This document shows, one piece after another, positions 34,113 through 43,842 of a stretch of DNA of 64,000 bases. Both the position numbers and the translations under genes were made by a program. Within the stretch, counting starts at the first letter, position 1. Every line of letters starts with the position of its first letter. The DNA lies in assembly GCA_039814575.1 (NCBI GenBank), contig JBCCAY010000011.1, forward strand, positions 1-64,000, in the 5' to 3' direction. This DNA is from MED-G105 sp039814575. Lineage in GTDB: Bacteria; Pseudomonadota; Alphaproteobacteria; Caulobacterales; Parvularculaceae. The notes beneath the pieces were generated by a model. The model did not search any database, was not told where the DNA came from, and worked only from the letters and a program-made list of their open reading frames with translations.

Positions 34113-34436
34113 ATGACAGTAGTACGGAACGCCATCATCGGCATGGGCCTTCTAGGTGTTTGCGCCGCCGGATGCGCGACTGCGGCGCGTGTAACGTTGG
34201 AAGACCGCTTCCAAGCTATCGGCATTCCGCAAGACACGGCCGTGTGTATGGTGAATGACCTCGATCAGGAGTTGGACACCAATGATCTTACCGATCTCGC
34301 GCAATACACGCTTCGCATCTCCCGTGCTTCGTCGACATCGGCGGCCCTTGGCGAACTCCTCAAAATCGATAACCCGCGCGCGGTAGCTGCGATCGGCAAA
34401 GCGGGCTTTAGCTGCGTCACCGGTTTCGGGCGATAA
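34113..34436 (+). CDS. Small putative lipoprotein, function unknown
   Basis: A 107-residue protein with a signal peptide (MTVVRNAIIGMGLLGV) and a near-consensus lipobox CAAGC that would lipidate Cys21; the -3 residue is Ala rather than Leu, so export could instead be by signal peptidase I. The mature part is about 85 residues, mostly helical, with two cysteines. It begins 130 bases from the quinone reductase and ends 23 bases before an MFS gene, so it may share a transcript with that transporter. No family is recognised. Confidence 0.7.
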   Translation: MTVVRNAIIGMGLLGVCAAGCATAARVTLEDRFQAIGIPQDTAVCMVNDLDQELDTNDLTDLAQYTLRISRASSTSAALGELLKIDNPRAVAAIGKAGFSCVTGFGR

Positions 34437-34459
34437 AAAGCGCCCGACTTTGAGATCGC

Positions 34460-35851
34460 TTGACGTCAACCGTGTCATCTCCACAAACCGAGGACGGCGC
34501 TGACTTAGGTCGTGACACGGCGCGCGCGCCGTTGGGCGTGCGATATCGCTGGTACGTGCTCGGCATACTGACGATTGTTTACGCCCTTAATTTCGTCGAC
34601 CGCCAGATTATCGCGGTTCTATCCCCAGCGATCCAAGCGGACCTCGGGCTCTCCGACACGGTGTTGGGCTTTCTCAAAGGGCCGGCATTCGCGCTTCTCT
34701 ATACGACGCTCGGGCTGCCGATCGCCTGGCTCGCCGATCGTTCCAATCGTGTCGCCATCGTTTCGACGGCCTTGGCGTTTTGGAGCGCGTTTACGGCGCT
34801 GTCCGGATTGGCGGCCAATGTCGTCCAGCTTTCCTTGGCGCGCGTTGGCGTCGGAATCGGCGAGGCGGGGTGCACGCCGCCGGCCCATTCTTTGATTTCG
34901 GACTATTTCCCGAAAGAAGAGCGCGCGCGCGCCATGGCCATTTATGCGCTTGGCATTCCGTTTGGCGGCATGCTCGCTTTTCTCGCCGGCAGTTGGCTCT
35001 TAGAAGCTTTTGGTTGGCGCATTGCCTTTTTGTTCGTCGGCCTGCCGGGGGTTCTGTTCGCCCTGGTGGTGCGCCTCACGGTGCGCGAACCGTCGCGCGG
35101 CGGTTTTGAGCCAAGCGCGCCGATCTCAAAGCATGTCGCGGCAAAGTCTGCCGACCCTTCGCTGTCGGACGGTGTTCCGCAAAGCCATAGATTGCGGGGC
35201 GTGGTCGCCGACGTGCGGACGCTTTTTTCGATCCCGTCTTATGCTGGCGTCACTGTCGCTGTGACATTCGCCAGTTTCACCGGCTACGGGTCGAGTTTTT
35301 GGACTATCGACTATTATGTGCGGGCCTTTGACGTGACGCCCGCCGACATCGCCATCGCGTTGGCTCTGCTGAACGGCGGCGTTTACGGCGCTGGCACCTA
35401 TTTAGGCGGGGCGCTGGCGGATCGCTTTTTGAGTAAAACCAAAGGCGCCTATGCGCTCGTCTCAGCCGCCGGCCTGTCATTGACTATTTTCAGTGGATTG
35501 TTGTCCGTTTGGGCGCCGAGCGCGTTTTGGGCGCTGTTTTGGTCGGCCCCATTCCTACTAGGGCTAGGGCTCTATCTCGGCCCGTGTTTTTCGCTCGTGC
35601 AAACGCTGGCGCCCGTCCGCCTTCGGGCGTTTGCAACGGCGGTTTTCTTTTTTGTGATCAACCTCATTGCGCTCAGCGGCGCCCCGTTGTGGGTGGGCGC
35701 GGCCTCCGATGCGTTACAAGAAACATTCGGATCGGTGACCGCTTTGCGCCTGGCATTGTCGAGCCTGGCGCTAACGAGCTTAGCGAGCGTCGCCGCGTTT
35801 TTATGGACTGCGCGCAAACTGCCGGCCGATTGGGCGGCGACAGAGGTTTAG
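34460..35851 (+). CDS. MFS transporter (Spinster-like)
   Basis: A 463-residue major facilitator with 12 predicted helices. The loop after helix 2 reads LPIAWLADRSNRVAIVS, the D-R-x-x-R signature of the superfamily, and GEAGCTPPAHSLISDYFPKEER is typical of Spinster-type (COG0477) members, which export organic acids, sphingolipid-like or aromatic compounds in other organisms. A central loop (EPSRGGFEPSAPISKHVAAK) separates the halves. The start is unsure: TTG at 34460 gives MTSTVSSPQ, 23 bases after the lipoprotein stop. Substrate unknown. Confidence 0.88.
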   Translation: MTSTVSSPQTEDGADLGRDTARAPLGVRYRWYVLGILTIVYALNFVDRQIIAVLSPAIQADLGLSDTVLGFLKGPAFALLYTTLGLPIAWLADRSNRVAIVSTALAFWSAFTALSGLAANVVQLSLARVGVGIGEAGCTPPAHSLISDYFPKEERARAMAIYALGIPFGGMLAFLAGSWLLEAFGWRIAFLFVGLPGVLFALVVRLTVREPSRGGFEPSAPISKHVAAKSADPSLSDGVPQSHRLRGVVADVRTLFSIPSYAGVTVAVTFASFTGYGSSFWTIDYYVRAFDVTPADIAIALALLNGGVYGAGTYLGGALADRFLSKTKGAYALVSAAGLSLTIFSGLLSVWAPSAFWALFWSAPFLLGLGLYLGPCFSLVQTLAPVRLRAFATAVFFFVINLIALSGAPLWVGAASDALQETFGSVTALRLALSSLALTSLASVAAFLWTARKLPADWAATEV

Positions 35852-36119
35852 AGGAAGGCTTAGCGCCGGACTCGAATCGCCTCTCAAAGCGCCGGCGACG
35901 CTATTGCGCCCTCAAAATCACCCGTCGTTTAGCGCTGACGCCCAATTGTGGCGCCGCGCGCCTGATTTCGCCGCAATGTTTCCGTTTCTCGCCCGCTTTT
36001 AGGCCATCGCCCCGATTTCTATTAACTATGCCGGCTTCGGGGAGACGCGCCGGCGGGATCGGAAAAAAGCGATAGGGCGCAATTGTATCGTGCGCCAGGG
36101 AAACCTAGGAGAGAGGAAA

Positions 36120-36671
36120 ATGCCGAAACAGCTGTTTGTCGCCAACGCCGGAGCCAATGCGGGCCGTGCGCTTGCTGGATCGGTGGTCAATGAACGCTTG
36201 ATGTTTGATAAACCGGGCGCTCTTTCCAGACGCCGCGGTGGCTTTGCAGCCGCTGGTCGGTCGGTTTTCGGCTCTTTGAACTTCTTCAAAAATATGGGCC
36301 AAGGCGCTTGCGCCGGACTGTTGACGCTTCTTGGCGCGACGCATCTCACCGGCGTCATGCCCGGAAACAGTGAGGCCGCCGCGCCATTGATCGGAACCGT
36401 CGACACCACGACGATGGAAGGTTTGGCGGCCAGCCTGCTCGTTGGCGGCCTACCGGGCATTTTGGAGATTATCGGTGCGATCGCCCTGTTTTTAAACGCG
36501 GGCCGCGGCGCCGGTCGGATTTTGGGATTGCTGATCTTTGTCGGTATAGCGGTTTCCCATGCAAACGGCGTATCGCATACGGAGTTTCTGCAGAACCTCA
36601 CCCAAGCGTCCAACTTCGTGCAAACCTTCGCGGCGCAATTCGGCGGCTGGCTCCCGGCGTTCGCTATGTAG
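36120..36671 (+). CDS. Small membrane protein of unknown function
   Basis: A 183-residue protein with a basic N-terminal half (residues 1-58) followed by three or four hydrophobic helices, a DoxX-like pattern without a clear DoxX motif. I start it at the ATG at 36120, which follows TAGGAGAGAGG. The N-terminal part up to GSLNFFKNMGQGACAG could act as a cytoplasmic tail. I do not recognise a family. It stands alone between the MFS gene and metG. Confidence 0.7.
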   Translation: MPKQLFVANAGANAGRALAGSVVNERLMFDKPGALSRRRGGFAAAGRSVFGSLNFFKNMGQGACAGLLTLLGATHLTGVMPGNSEAAAPLIGTVDTTTMEGLAASLLVGGLPGILEIIGAIALFLNAGRGAGRILGLLIFVGIAVSHANGVSHTEFLQNLTQASNFVQTFAAQFGGWLPAFAM

Positions 36672-36863
36672 CGGCACATCAGCGCTGAAGGGCGGCGTAG
36701 CAGGGCAGCACGGGAAGGCCGGTATTCCACCAGTGTCTCGCCGCAAGGTCGGCGCTGGTTGATAAAACGCTCCATTCCTTGCGCGGCGAGCCCCAAACCC
36801 CTATAGCGCCTCATTCGATAGCCCGCTGCGATGGGCGATATCTCGCGTGAGGCGTTTGCCCCA

Positions 36864-38588
36864 ATGTCCCGGATTCTCATCACCTCGGCCCTGCCATATA
36901 TCAATGGCGTCAAACATCTCGGCAATCTTGTCGGCTCCATGCTGCCGGCCGACGTCTATGCCCGCTTTAAACGGGCGCAGGGGCATGACGTCCTTTATAT
37001 TTGCGCCACAGACGAACACGGCACGCCGGCGGAGCTCGCCGCACGCGCCGCTGAACAGTCCGTTGAGCAGTATTGCGCGGAACAGCACGATCTCCAGAAA
37101 GCGGCGGGCGCGGCGTTCGGCCTCTCGTTTGACCATTTCGGCCGCTCGTCGAGCGCCCATAACGCAACGCTGACGCAGCATTTTGCGGCGGTGCTCGAAG
37201 CCAAAGGCCTCATCGAAGAGCGCACCGACAAACAGGTCTACTCCATTGAAGATCAGCGTTTCTTACCCGACCGTTATGTGGAGGGCGTTTGTCCCCATTG
37301 CGGCTATGAAAAAGCGCGCGGCGACCAGTGCGATAATTGCGGACGGCTGCTCGACCCCACGGATCTTAAAGACGCCTATTCGGCGATCTCAGGTTCGCGC
37401 AATATCGAGCTGCGGGAGACGAAGCATCTCTATCTCCTGCAAGAGAAAATGCAGGATCGCATCGCCGATTGGATCGGCGCCCAAAAAGACTGGCCGAGCC
37501 TCACCGTCTCCATCGCGAACAAATGGCTGAAGGAGGGCTTGCGCGCCCGCTCCATCACCCGTGACCTTTATTGGGGTGTGAAGGTCGAGAACGATGGCGT
37601 CGTACGTGAGGGGTTTGAGACGAAAGTCTTTTATGTGTGGTTCGACGCGCCGATCGCCTATATCGCCGCGACCCGCGAATGGGCTGACGCGACGGGCGCG
37701 CCGGACGCCTGGTCGAAATGGTGGCGTACGGACGAGGGCGCGGACGACATGCGCTATGTGCAATTTATGGGCAAGGACAATGTGGCGTTCCACACCGTGT
37801 CGTTCCCGTGCACGCTCTTAGGCTCTGAAGAGCCATGGAAGACCGTCGACACCTTGAAGTCTTTGAACTGGCTCACCTGGTATGGCGGCAAGTTTTCTAC
37901 GAGCGAAAAGCGCGGCATCTTCATGGACCAGGCGCTGGGCCTTCTGCCGGCGGATTACTGGCGCTGGCATTTGATGGCGAACGCGCCGGAGTCCGATGAC
38001 GCCTCGTTCACGCTGGAGCATTTCGCAAGCGTCGTGAACAAAGACCTCGCGGATGTGCTGGGCAATTTCGTTAATCGCATCACCCGGTTCTGCGTCAGCC
38101 GCTTCGGCGAGGCGGTCCCGGACGCCGGGGCCTATGGCGAAACGGAGACCGCGCTCGCCGCTGATCTTGATGTGCGTCTCAAAGCCTATACAGATGCGCT
38201 CGAGGCGATGGAGTTCCGCAAAGCGTTCGCGGAACTGCGCGGTATCTGGGTCGCCGGCAATGAGTATCTACAGACAGCCGCGCCCTGGACGGTGTTCAAA
38301 ACCGACGAAACGGCGGCCGCGGCGTCCGTCCGCTGTGGACTGAATCTCATCGTTTTGTTCGCGGCGTTGTCGCGGCCGGTCATTCCGGACACGGCGGCGA
38401 AGATGTTCGGAATTTTTGGTCTTGACCCTGATAAAGCGGGAGCTTGGCCGACAAGAGGCGCTGAGGCCTTGGCGGTTCTTAAAGGCGGCGAGGCCTTTAC
38501 GCCGGCGCCGGTTCTTTTCCAGAAAATTGAAGACGAAACGCTGACCGAATGGCGCAAGCAATTCGGCGCGCCGGACGACGCGGCTTAG
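36864..38588 (+). CDS. metG: Methionyl-tRNA synthetase
   Basis: A class I synthetase of 574 residues, counting from the ATG at 36864 (MSRILITSALPYINGVKHL); an earlier ATG at 36831 would add 11 residues not seen in relatives. The HIGH signature is HLGN in VKHLGNLVG, and the KMSKS loop is the variant KFSTS (GGKFSTSEKRGIFM), normal for this type. The connective domain has a zinc knuckle CPHCGYEKARGDQCDNCG with four cysteines. The C-terminal tRNA-binding extension of the longer E. coli form is absent. It should charge initiator and elongator tRNA-Met. Convergent with the RND exporter, with 24 bases between stops. Confidence 0.96.
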   Translation: MSRILITSALPYINGVKHLGNLVGSMLPADVYARFKRAQGHDVLYICATDEHGTPAELAARAAEQSVEQYCAEQHDLQKAAGAAFGLSFDHFGRSSSAHNATLTQHFAAVLEAKGLIEERTDKQVYSIEDQRFLPDRYVEGVCPHCGYEKARGDQCDNCGRLLDPTDLKDAYSAISGSRNIELRETKHLYLLQEKMQDRIADWIGAQKDWPSLTVSIANKWLKEGLRARSITRDLYWGVKVENDGVVREGFETKVFYVWFDAPIAYIAATREWADATGAPDAWSKWWRTDEGADDMRYVQFMGKDNVAFHTVSFPCTLLGSEEPWKTVDTLKSLNWLTWYGGKFSTSEKRGIFMDQALGLLPADYWRWHLMANAPESDDASFTLEHFASVVNKDLADVLGNFVNRITRFCVSRFGEAVPDAGAYGETETALAADLDVRLKAYTDALEAMEFRKAFAELRGIWVAGNEYLQTAAPWTVFKTDETAAAASVRCGLNLIVLFAALSRPVIPDTAAKMFGIFGLDPDKAGAWPTRGAEALAVLKGGEAFTPAPVLFQKIEDETLTEWRKQFGAPDDAA

Positions 38589-38612
38589 TCGGTTTCCGGT
38601 AGCTCGCGCGAT

Positions 38613-40973
38613 TTAAGCGATTCGCTGTTCTTCTTGCGTTGCGACAGCTGACGCGGCTAGCGCGCCCGTCGGCGCCAGCGATAATCCGGCGTCTTTTGAA
38701 ACGGTCGATCTCCCGTCAATGGCGAGCAGTAGCGGCGCCAGCAGGAACCAGTCGGCGACAAGGGCGATAAAGACGGTAATCGCGGCGAGCGCGCCAAGGC
38801 TCGACGTGATTTGAAAGCCGGACGTCGCCAACACGGCGAAGCCGACAATGAGGGCGATGGTGCTCGTCAGCATAGGCCGGCCGACATCGCGCAACATGAC
38901 GCGTATGGCGGTTTCGGCATCGGCGCCCTTCCGCTTCGCGGCCAGATAGCGCCACATGAGATGCACGGTGTCGTCAACAATGATGCCGAGCGTTATGGCG
39001 CTGACGGCCGACGCCGTGACCCCGATAGTGCCCACAAGCAAGCCCCAAACGCCGAACGCCGTGATGATCGGCAAAAGGTTCGGCAAAAGACTGATGACGC
39101 CGTATTTTACGCTGCGAAACGCCACCAGCAATACGCCCGATATGAGAATCAGCGCTACGAAAGTGCCGATCTTCATTGCTTCGATATTCAGTGTGGAGAG
39201 ATAAGCGTACATGACGGCGAGGCCAGTTCCAGAGCCGGTTACCGATGCGACGCCATTGTCGCGCAGCCACGCCTCGCCCGCTTCGCGCAAGGCTGCGACT
39301 TCTTTGGTGGACGCCCCGCGCATCGTCGCCGTCACCCGCGAGCGAGACCTGTCAACGGTGACGGCATCCGTCAGGGTACGTCCGAATGGGAGCGCCAGTT
39401 CATAGACAAGGAGATACTGCGCATAGAGGTCTGGGTTCGTCGGCAGCGTGTGAGCCTCCGGCGCACCGTCATTCATATGCTGGTTGAGGCGCTTGAACGT
39501 CTCGGCCATGGACGCGGTGAAGACGACTTTCGGCTGGTCGGCGAGCCAATCTTCGAAGGCTTCGATTTCGGCAAAATACGCCGGGTCAAAAAGCGCGTTC
39601 TCTTCTGCGCCGCCAACGTCGAACTCAATGATATCGAGGCCAGTGAGGTTCTCTTGAATGGCCTCGGCGTCGCGCCGGAATTCGTACCGTGTGTCGAAAA
39701 AGCGGATGAAGTTATCGTCGATCTCGATAAGCGCGACGCCGGCGATTAGCGGCGCGAAAACGAGCGGTGCAGTAATGAGGCAAGCCTTACGCTTGTGAAG
39801 TATGAAGTTCGTCGCATTATTGACGACCCCTTGCATCGGTAAGCCGCCCTCGATGGGGCGTAAGGGCGCTAGCGTTAGGAGCGCCGGCAACACGGTGAGC
39901 CCGAAAATCAGCGACAACAGCGCGCCCGCCGCGGTGATGTTGCCGATGTCGCGAAAGGGCGGCGAGTCGGCGAAGTTCAGCGTCGCAAAGCCCATTGCGG
40001 TGGTCGAGAGCGCCAGAGCGATGGGTGTTCGGCTCTCGCGTAAGGCTTCTTTTACGGCACGAGATTTGTCGCGGTGCTCCGCATACCGTGCTTGAAAGTT
40101 GGTGAGTAGATGGATGAGCGTCGCCACGCCGAGGGTGAGAATGACCGTTGGGGCTGACGCGGTGGCGGCGTTGATCGACATGCCTGCCCAGCCGGCGAGC
40201 CCCATGGCGGCGATTGTCGCGAATAGGATCGGCGCCAATAGGCATAAAGCCCCGCCGCCCGAGCGCAGCAAAATTCCCACCAAGACGAAAATCACCACAT
40301 AGGCGAGGGGCGTCAGGGTTTTCATGTCGGTTTTTGCAGCGTTGGAGAACGCCGCGCTGCTGGCGACCCGGCCGCCCTGCCAGTCGACGAGGCCGACTGC
40401 GTCGATCTCGGCGTCATCGACCATGGCGCGTGCGGCGCTGACAATTTCTCCAGCCGCGCCGGATGCGCCCATGGGGTAATTGAAGACGATGTTGATGGCC
40501 GTCGTCGCACCGTCATCGGCGACAAGACGGTTGACGATTAGTCGATCGCCGAGCACCGCTTCGCGCGCTTCGGCGGCGATTGGCTCCGGCGATGCTTTGA
40601 AGGCGCCGGCGTCCACCATGTCGCCGACGACCAGCCCTTCGGCGTCGGACGTGATTTTCGTGGCGTTGACGATGCTGTCGACGCGCGTGGCGTAGGGCAG
40701 TCGCCAGGCGGCGTCTGTAAGCTCGATAAGTTTCGTCAGCCGGTCGGGCGTGAAAACGTCGCCGTCGTCTGCATGAAGCGCGATGATGAGGTTCGTTTGC
40801 GTCGAGTACCGCTTTTCGAACAGGTCGAGAGCCTGGCGGTTTTCGTTGGTATGGGAAAAAAGAATGCGATTGTCGGCGTTGATCGACAGTCGCGATGCGC
40901 CGAAGCCGGCTAATAATAGCAATAGAAGTCCAAGCGCAAGCGTTGCGCGTGGCCGATCAACGGACACCAACAT
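38613..40973 (-). CDS. RND-superfamily exporter (MMPL/SSD type)
   Basis: A 786-residue membrane protein with two repeats, each with a single helix, a periplasmic domain and five helices. The first set (TLTPLAYVVIFVLVGILLRS) and the second (GTFVALILISGVLLVAFRSV) resemble sterol-sensing/MMPL exporters rather than AcrB, and its size is far smaller than the AcrB-type pump at 14478-17672. GIIVDDTVHLMWRYLAAKR is the conserved helix of the second half. Such exporters move lipids such as hopanoids or mycolates between membranes. No adaptor gene lies beside it. The ATG at 40973 is preceded by GGGGAGAAATC. Lipid export is an inference from the family. Confidence 0.85.
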   Translation of the reverse strand: MLVSVDRPRATLALGLLLLLLAGFGASRLSINADNRILFSHTNENRQALDLFEKRYSTQTNLIIALHADDGDVFTPDRLTKLIELTDAAWRLPYATRVDSIVNATKITSDAEGLVVGDMVDAGAFKASPEPIAAEAREAVLGDRLIVNRLVADDGATTAINIVFNYPMGASGAAGEIVSAARAMVDDAEIDAVGLVDWQGGRVASSAAFSNAAKTDMKTLTPLAYVVIFVLVGILLRSGGGALCLLAPILFATIAAMGLAGWAGMSINAATASAPTVILTLGVATLIHLLTNFQARYAEHRDKSRAVKEALRESRTPIALALSTTAMGFATLNFADSPPFRDIGNITAAGALLSLIFGLTVLPALLTLAPLRPIEGGLPMQGVVNNATNFILHKRKACLITAPLVFAPLIAGVALIEIDDNFIRFFDTRYEFRRDAEAIQENLTGLDIIEFDVGGAEENALFDPAYFAEIEAFEDWLADQPKVVFTASMAETFKRLNQHMNDGAPEAHTLPTNPDLYAQYLLVYELALPFGRTLTDAVTVDRSRSRVTATMRGASTKEVAALREAGEAWLRDNGVASVTGSGTGLAVMYAYLSTLNIEAMKIGTFVALILISGVLLVAFRSVKYGVISLLPNLLPIITAFGVWGLLVGTIGVTASAVSAITLGIIVDDTVHLMWRYLAAKRKGADAETAIRVMLRDVGRPMLTSTIALIVGFAVLATSGFQITSSLGALAAITVFIALVADWFLLAPLLLAIDGRSTVSKDAGLSLAPTGALAASAVATQEEQRIA

Positions 40974-41385
40974 GATTTCTCCCCGGTAAAGCTTAGCTGG
41001 AGCGCCATGAACGCGTCCTTGGGCGCCGCGCCTTGGCGCATTCCAAACGCAACAAAATGCGGGCCGAAACTAGTCGCAATCGAACCCGAAAAGCAAACCC
41101 GGATAAGCGCTGGAGATAAGGACATTGACAGCGGCGGCGGCGTCCTTTGTGCACCGCCAGTCGGTTTCGTGTTTTTCGTGGTGCATGAAAGAGTTGCAGG
41201 GCGGGGCGGCGGGCTTAGTCTGACTCGTTAGGACGATAGCGTCAGCAATGCCTCGCCCTTCTCGTGCTGATGCGTCTGATCCGGCGCCCGATCGGTGGGT
41301 GTTTATTCGGCCAACACAACCGTTCTTAGGCGGCGCATGATAGCGGTGCTCGACAGAAGAGCGACAATCGAAAGGACGTCTCGCG
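40974..41385. other. Divergent intergenic region between RND exporter and SDR
   Basis: About 410 bases without a convincing gene. It separates divergent genes, so it should hold promoters for both. A TTGACA occurs near 41126 but lacks a matching -10. No repeat stands out. Confidence 0.35.
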
Positions 41386-42168
41386 ATGAAATCACTGTTC
41401 TCTTTGGAAGGTCGCACAGCGCTGATCACCGGCGGCTCGCGCGGCATAGGAGAAATGATCGCCCGCGGATTTTTGGCCCATGGCGCGAAAGTCTACATTT
41501 CCGCGCGCAAGGCGGACCAATGCGCGCAAACGGCGGAAGCTTTGTCATCTGAAGGAACGTGCATCGCCCTGCCGCAGGACGTGTCGACCGTGGAAGGGTG
41601 TCAGGCCTTGGTCGACGCCTATGGCGCCCATGAAGACAAGCTTGATATTCTCGTCAATAACGCCGGCGCAGCCTGGGGCGAAGACTTTAACAGTTTCCCC
41701 GAAAGCGGCTGGGATAAGGTGATGGACCTCAATGTGAAGTCGCCGTTCTTTTTGACCCAGCGTTTTCATGGCGCATTAAAAGCGGCGGCGAGCCCCGAAC
41801 AACCTGCTAAGGTGGTGATGATCGCCTCTATAGATGGTATGCGGATTAATGCGTGGGAGACGTATTCTTATCAAGCCTCGAAAGCGGCTTTGATCCATTT
41901 AACAAGACGGATGGCGGCGCGGCTTATCAAAGATCAGATCTTTGTCTCTGGCATCGCCCCCGGTGCGTTCGCGTCGAACATGAACAAAGCGGCGCGCGAT
42001 TATGCTGACGCCGTTGCGCAGGTGGTGCCGGCAGGACGCGTCGGCCGCCCGGAAGACATGGCGGGCGCAGCGATCTTCTTAGCCAGCAAAGCAGGTGACT
42101 ATGTTGCCGGCGACACGATCGTTGTGGACGGCGGCGTGGCGAACTTGTCGCCGAGCATAATGCAGTAG
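41386..42168 (+). CDS. Short-chain dehydrogenase/reductase (SDR)
   Basis: A 260-residue SDR. TGGSRGIG is at residues 15-22, NNAGAAWG near 91-98, and the catalytic Ser148, Tyr162 and Lys166 sit in MIASIDG and SYQASKAA. Arg41 (SARKAD) suggests NADP. The C-terminus keeps the usual GDYVAGDTIVVDGG block. The group includes RhlG-type beta-ketoacyl reductases. AAAGGACG lies upstream of the ATG at a good distance. It is unrelated by context to the SDRs in the first 10 kb. Confidence 0.88.
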   Translation: MKSLFSLEGRTALITGGSRGIGEMIARGFLAHGAKVYISARKADQCAQTAEALSSEGTCIALPQDVSTVEGCQALVDAYGAHEDKLDILVNNAGAAWGEDFNSFPESGWDKVMDLNVKSPFFLTQRFHGALKAAASPEQPAKVVMIASIDGMRINAWETYSYQASKAALIHLTRRMAARLIKDQIFVSGIAPGAFASNMNKAARDYADAVAQVVPAGRVGRPEDMAGAAIFLASKAGDYVAGDTIVVDGGVANLSPSIMQ

Positions 42169-42220
42169 CGGTGATACGCGTCGCGAGAAGGTTTTTTGTC
42201 TGAAATCGGTGACCGCTGAC

Positions 42221-42574
42221 TTAGCGCGCGTCGCTCGGGCGAAAGCGCGCGGCGCGTTCTGCATCGATTGTTTCAATAACGTCGAGGGCCGTGTCGGCTG
42301 AGGATGTATGGCGGCTGGTATTGTCATAGCAGCCGGCGCCGATGCCTCCGTTCGCCGCGCATGGCGCAAGGGAGGCGGGCCGGGCTGTCGCGCGCCAGTC
42401 TCTGGTCGTTCTGAGTGTCGCCGGCGTCGCGGCGAGTTCCGCCGCCGTGTTTTTATCGTCAGTAGTCACCGACGCCGACTGCGTTCTAAAAACGCTGCAT
42501 CCGGCGAGAATGCCTGTCATGGCGATGAGCAGGGGCGCGCGGCGAAGCGTGTGGCGGAGTTTTCGGTTTGTCAT
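42221..42574 (-). CDS. Putative small lipoprotein
   Basis: A 117-residue protein with a basic start and a hydrophobic stretch ending in ILAGCS, a consensus lipobox that would lipidate Cys26. The mature part is short, hydrophilic and probably disordered (SVTTDDKNTAAELAATPATL). It ends convergently with the SDR gene, 52 bases away. No family is recognised; open frames on the opposite strand overlap it, but the lipobox supports this one. Confidence 0.6.
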   Translation of the reverse strand: MTNRKLRHTLRRAPLLIAMTGILAGCSVFRTQSASVTTDDKNTAAELAATPATLRTTRDWRATARPASLAPCAANGGIGAGCYDNTSRHTSSADTALDVIETIDAERAARFRPSDAR

Positions 42575-42757
42575 ATCGGCGAGGCTTTATGCTGGCGCTG
42601 CGCCGCGAAAGGGCGTCGTGCGCGTTGAACGCTTTGTGGGCAACGCAACAGAGATGAACGCAAAACGAGATGGAGATGTCGATGAGCGACGAATCAACGT
42701 GGAAAGCGTATCACGTCGGACGGCCTTAGCAATCCTCGCAGTTACTGGCGCTGCGGT

Positions 42758-43087
42758 CTAAGCGCGCTTTTCCAGCAACAACCGGCCCTCTTTTTCGACC
42801 CTGCCGGTGATGAGTTCTGCAAGCGCCGCGAGCACGTTCGGCAAGGTCGCTTCGATCCGGACATGGGCAGGAAAGACATCAATTGTTCCATCAATAGTCT
42901 TGCCTAAGCCTTTGGCATTGAATGAGAGTTGGTCCTCGCCGGTCCATTCTTGGTGAACTTTGAAAAGGCGGGCGGAGACGCCGCCGCCGAGCGCGCCGAT
43001 GATTTGGCGAGCGCCTTCTTCGACCCGGGCGCGGGCGGCGTCTTTGCCGAGATCATGGGATAAGGTCACGGTGACGGTGCGCGGCAT
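42758..43087 (-). CDS. Polyhydroxyalkanoic acid system family protein
   Basis: A 109-residue protein of the small PHA-granule-associated family (PHA_gran_rgn type): starts PRTVTVTLSHDLGKDAARAR, then FKVHQEWTGEDQLSFNAKG, then GTIDVFPAHVRIEATLPNVL. The ATG at 43087 is preferred to one six codons upstream because the conserved part begins there and GAAAGGA lies before it. Members are found in PHA producers, but their biochemical role is not settled. It lies downstream of purM-purN on the same strand with an 81-base gap, so may be cotranscribed. Confidence 0.78.
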   Translation of the reverse strand: MPRTVTVTLSHDLGKDAARARVEEGARQIIGALGGGVSARLFKVHQEWTGEDQLSFNAKGLGKTIDGTIDVFPAHVRIEATLPNVLAALAELITGRVEKEGRLLLEKRA

Positions 43088-43168
43088 CGGCGGCAGTCCT
43101 TTCAACAGCGTCGTGTTTAGATGGGCCCGGCGGTCCTCAGCGACAAGAGTGAGCGGGTTTGGAAAGGC

Positions 43169-43837
43169 TCATTCGCTGGCGGGAAAAACGATAGAGGCGT
43201 CGGTTGCGACGTCCGCCGGCAATTGCACCCGGTTATTGGCGCTGATCCGCGCTTTGCCCTCGGCGAGAAGGCGCACGCACGCTGGATATAGTTGGTGTTC
43301 CAGGGTGAGAATACGCGCCGCCAGCGTCTCGGCCGTATCGTCGGGACGCACGGGCGAGGCCGCTTGGCCGATGATGGGGCCGGCGTCCATTTCGCTGGTG
43401 ACGAAGTGCACGGTGCAACCGGCGATCTTCACGCCTTGTTCGATCATCCGCTCATGCACGCTGAGGCCTTTGAAGGCCGGCAAGAGAGACGGGTGGATAT
43501 TGATCATCCGGCCGCGCCAGCGCTGCGTGAAATCCGCCGTAAACAGCCGCATGAAGCCGGCGAGACAGACATAATCGACGTTCGCCGCTTGCAGGGCGTC
43601 GTCGAGGGCCGCGTCGAATGCCGCGCGCCCTTCATCGTCGGAGCCGAAAGGTTTGTGGTCGATAATTGTCGTTTCGAGGTTCGCCTTGCGCGCCCGGTCC
43701 AGTCCGGCCGCTTTCGGCCGGTTCGACAGCACAAGGACGATCTCCGCCGGATAGTCGGGCGTCGCGCAGGCGTCGATCAACGCCTGAAGATTGGTGCCGC
43801 GGCCGGAAATAAGAACCGCAAGGCGCGCTTTCGCCAT
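43169..43837 (-). CDS. purN: Phosphoribosylglycinamide formyltransferase
   Basis: A 222-residue enzyme that transfers a formyl group from 10-formyl-tetrahydrofolate to GAR in purine synthesis. The N-terminus is LAVLISGRGTNLQALIDAC, the phosphate-binding loop. NIHPSLLPAFKGLSVHERMI contains the catalytic His, and VHFVTSEMDAGPIIGQAA the aspartate. The ATG at 43837 is chosen; the longer frame to 43957 adds 40 arginine-rich residues that are the shadow of purM's end. It starts five bases after the purM stop, so the two genes form an operon. Confidence 0.95.
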   Translation of the reverse strand: MAKARLAVLISGRGTNLQALIDACATPDYPAEIVLVLSNRPKAAGLDRARKANLETTIIDHKPFGSDDEGRAAFDAALDDALQAANVDYVCLAGFMRLFTADFTQRWRGRMINIHPSLLPAFKGLSVHERMIEQGVKIAGCTVHFVTSEMDAGPIIGQAASPVRPDDTAETLAARILTLEHQLYPACVRLLAEGKARISANNRVQLPADVATDASIVFPASE

Positions 43838-43842
43838 TGTTC

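Noticed and set aside
42308..42761. Plus-strand open frames opposite the small lipoprotein
   Set aside because: Arg-rich antisense composition; the minus-strand frame has a proper lipoprotein signal.
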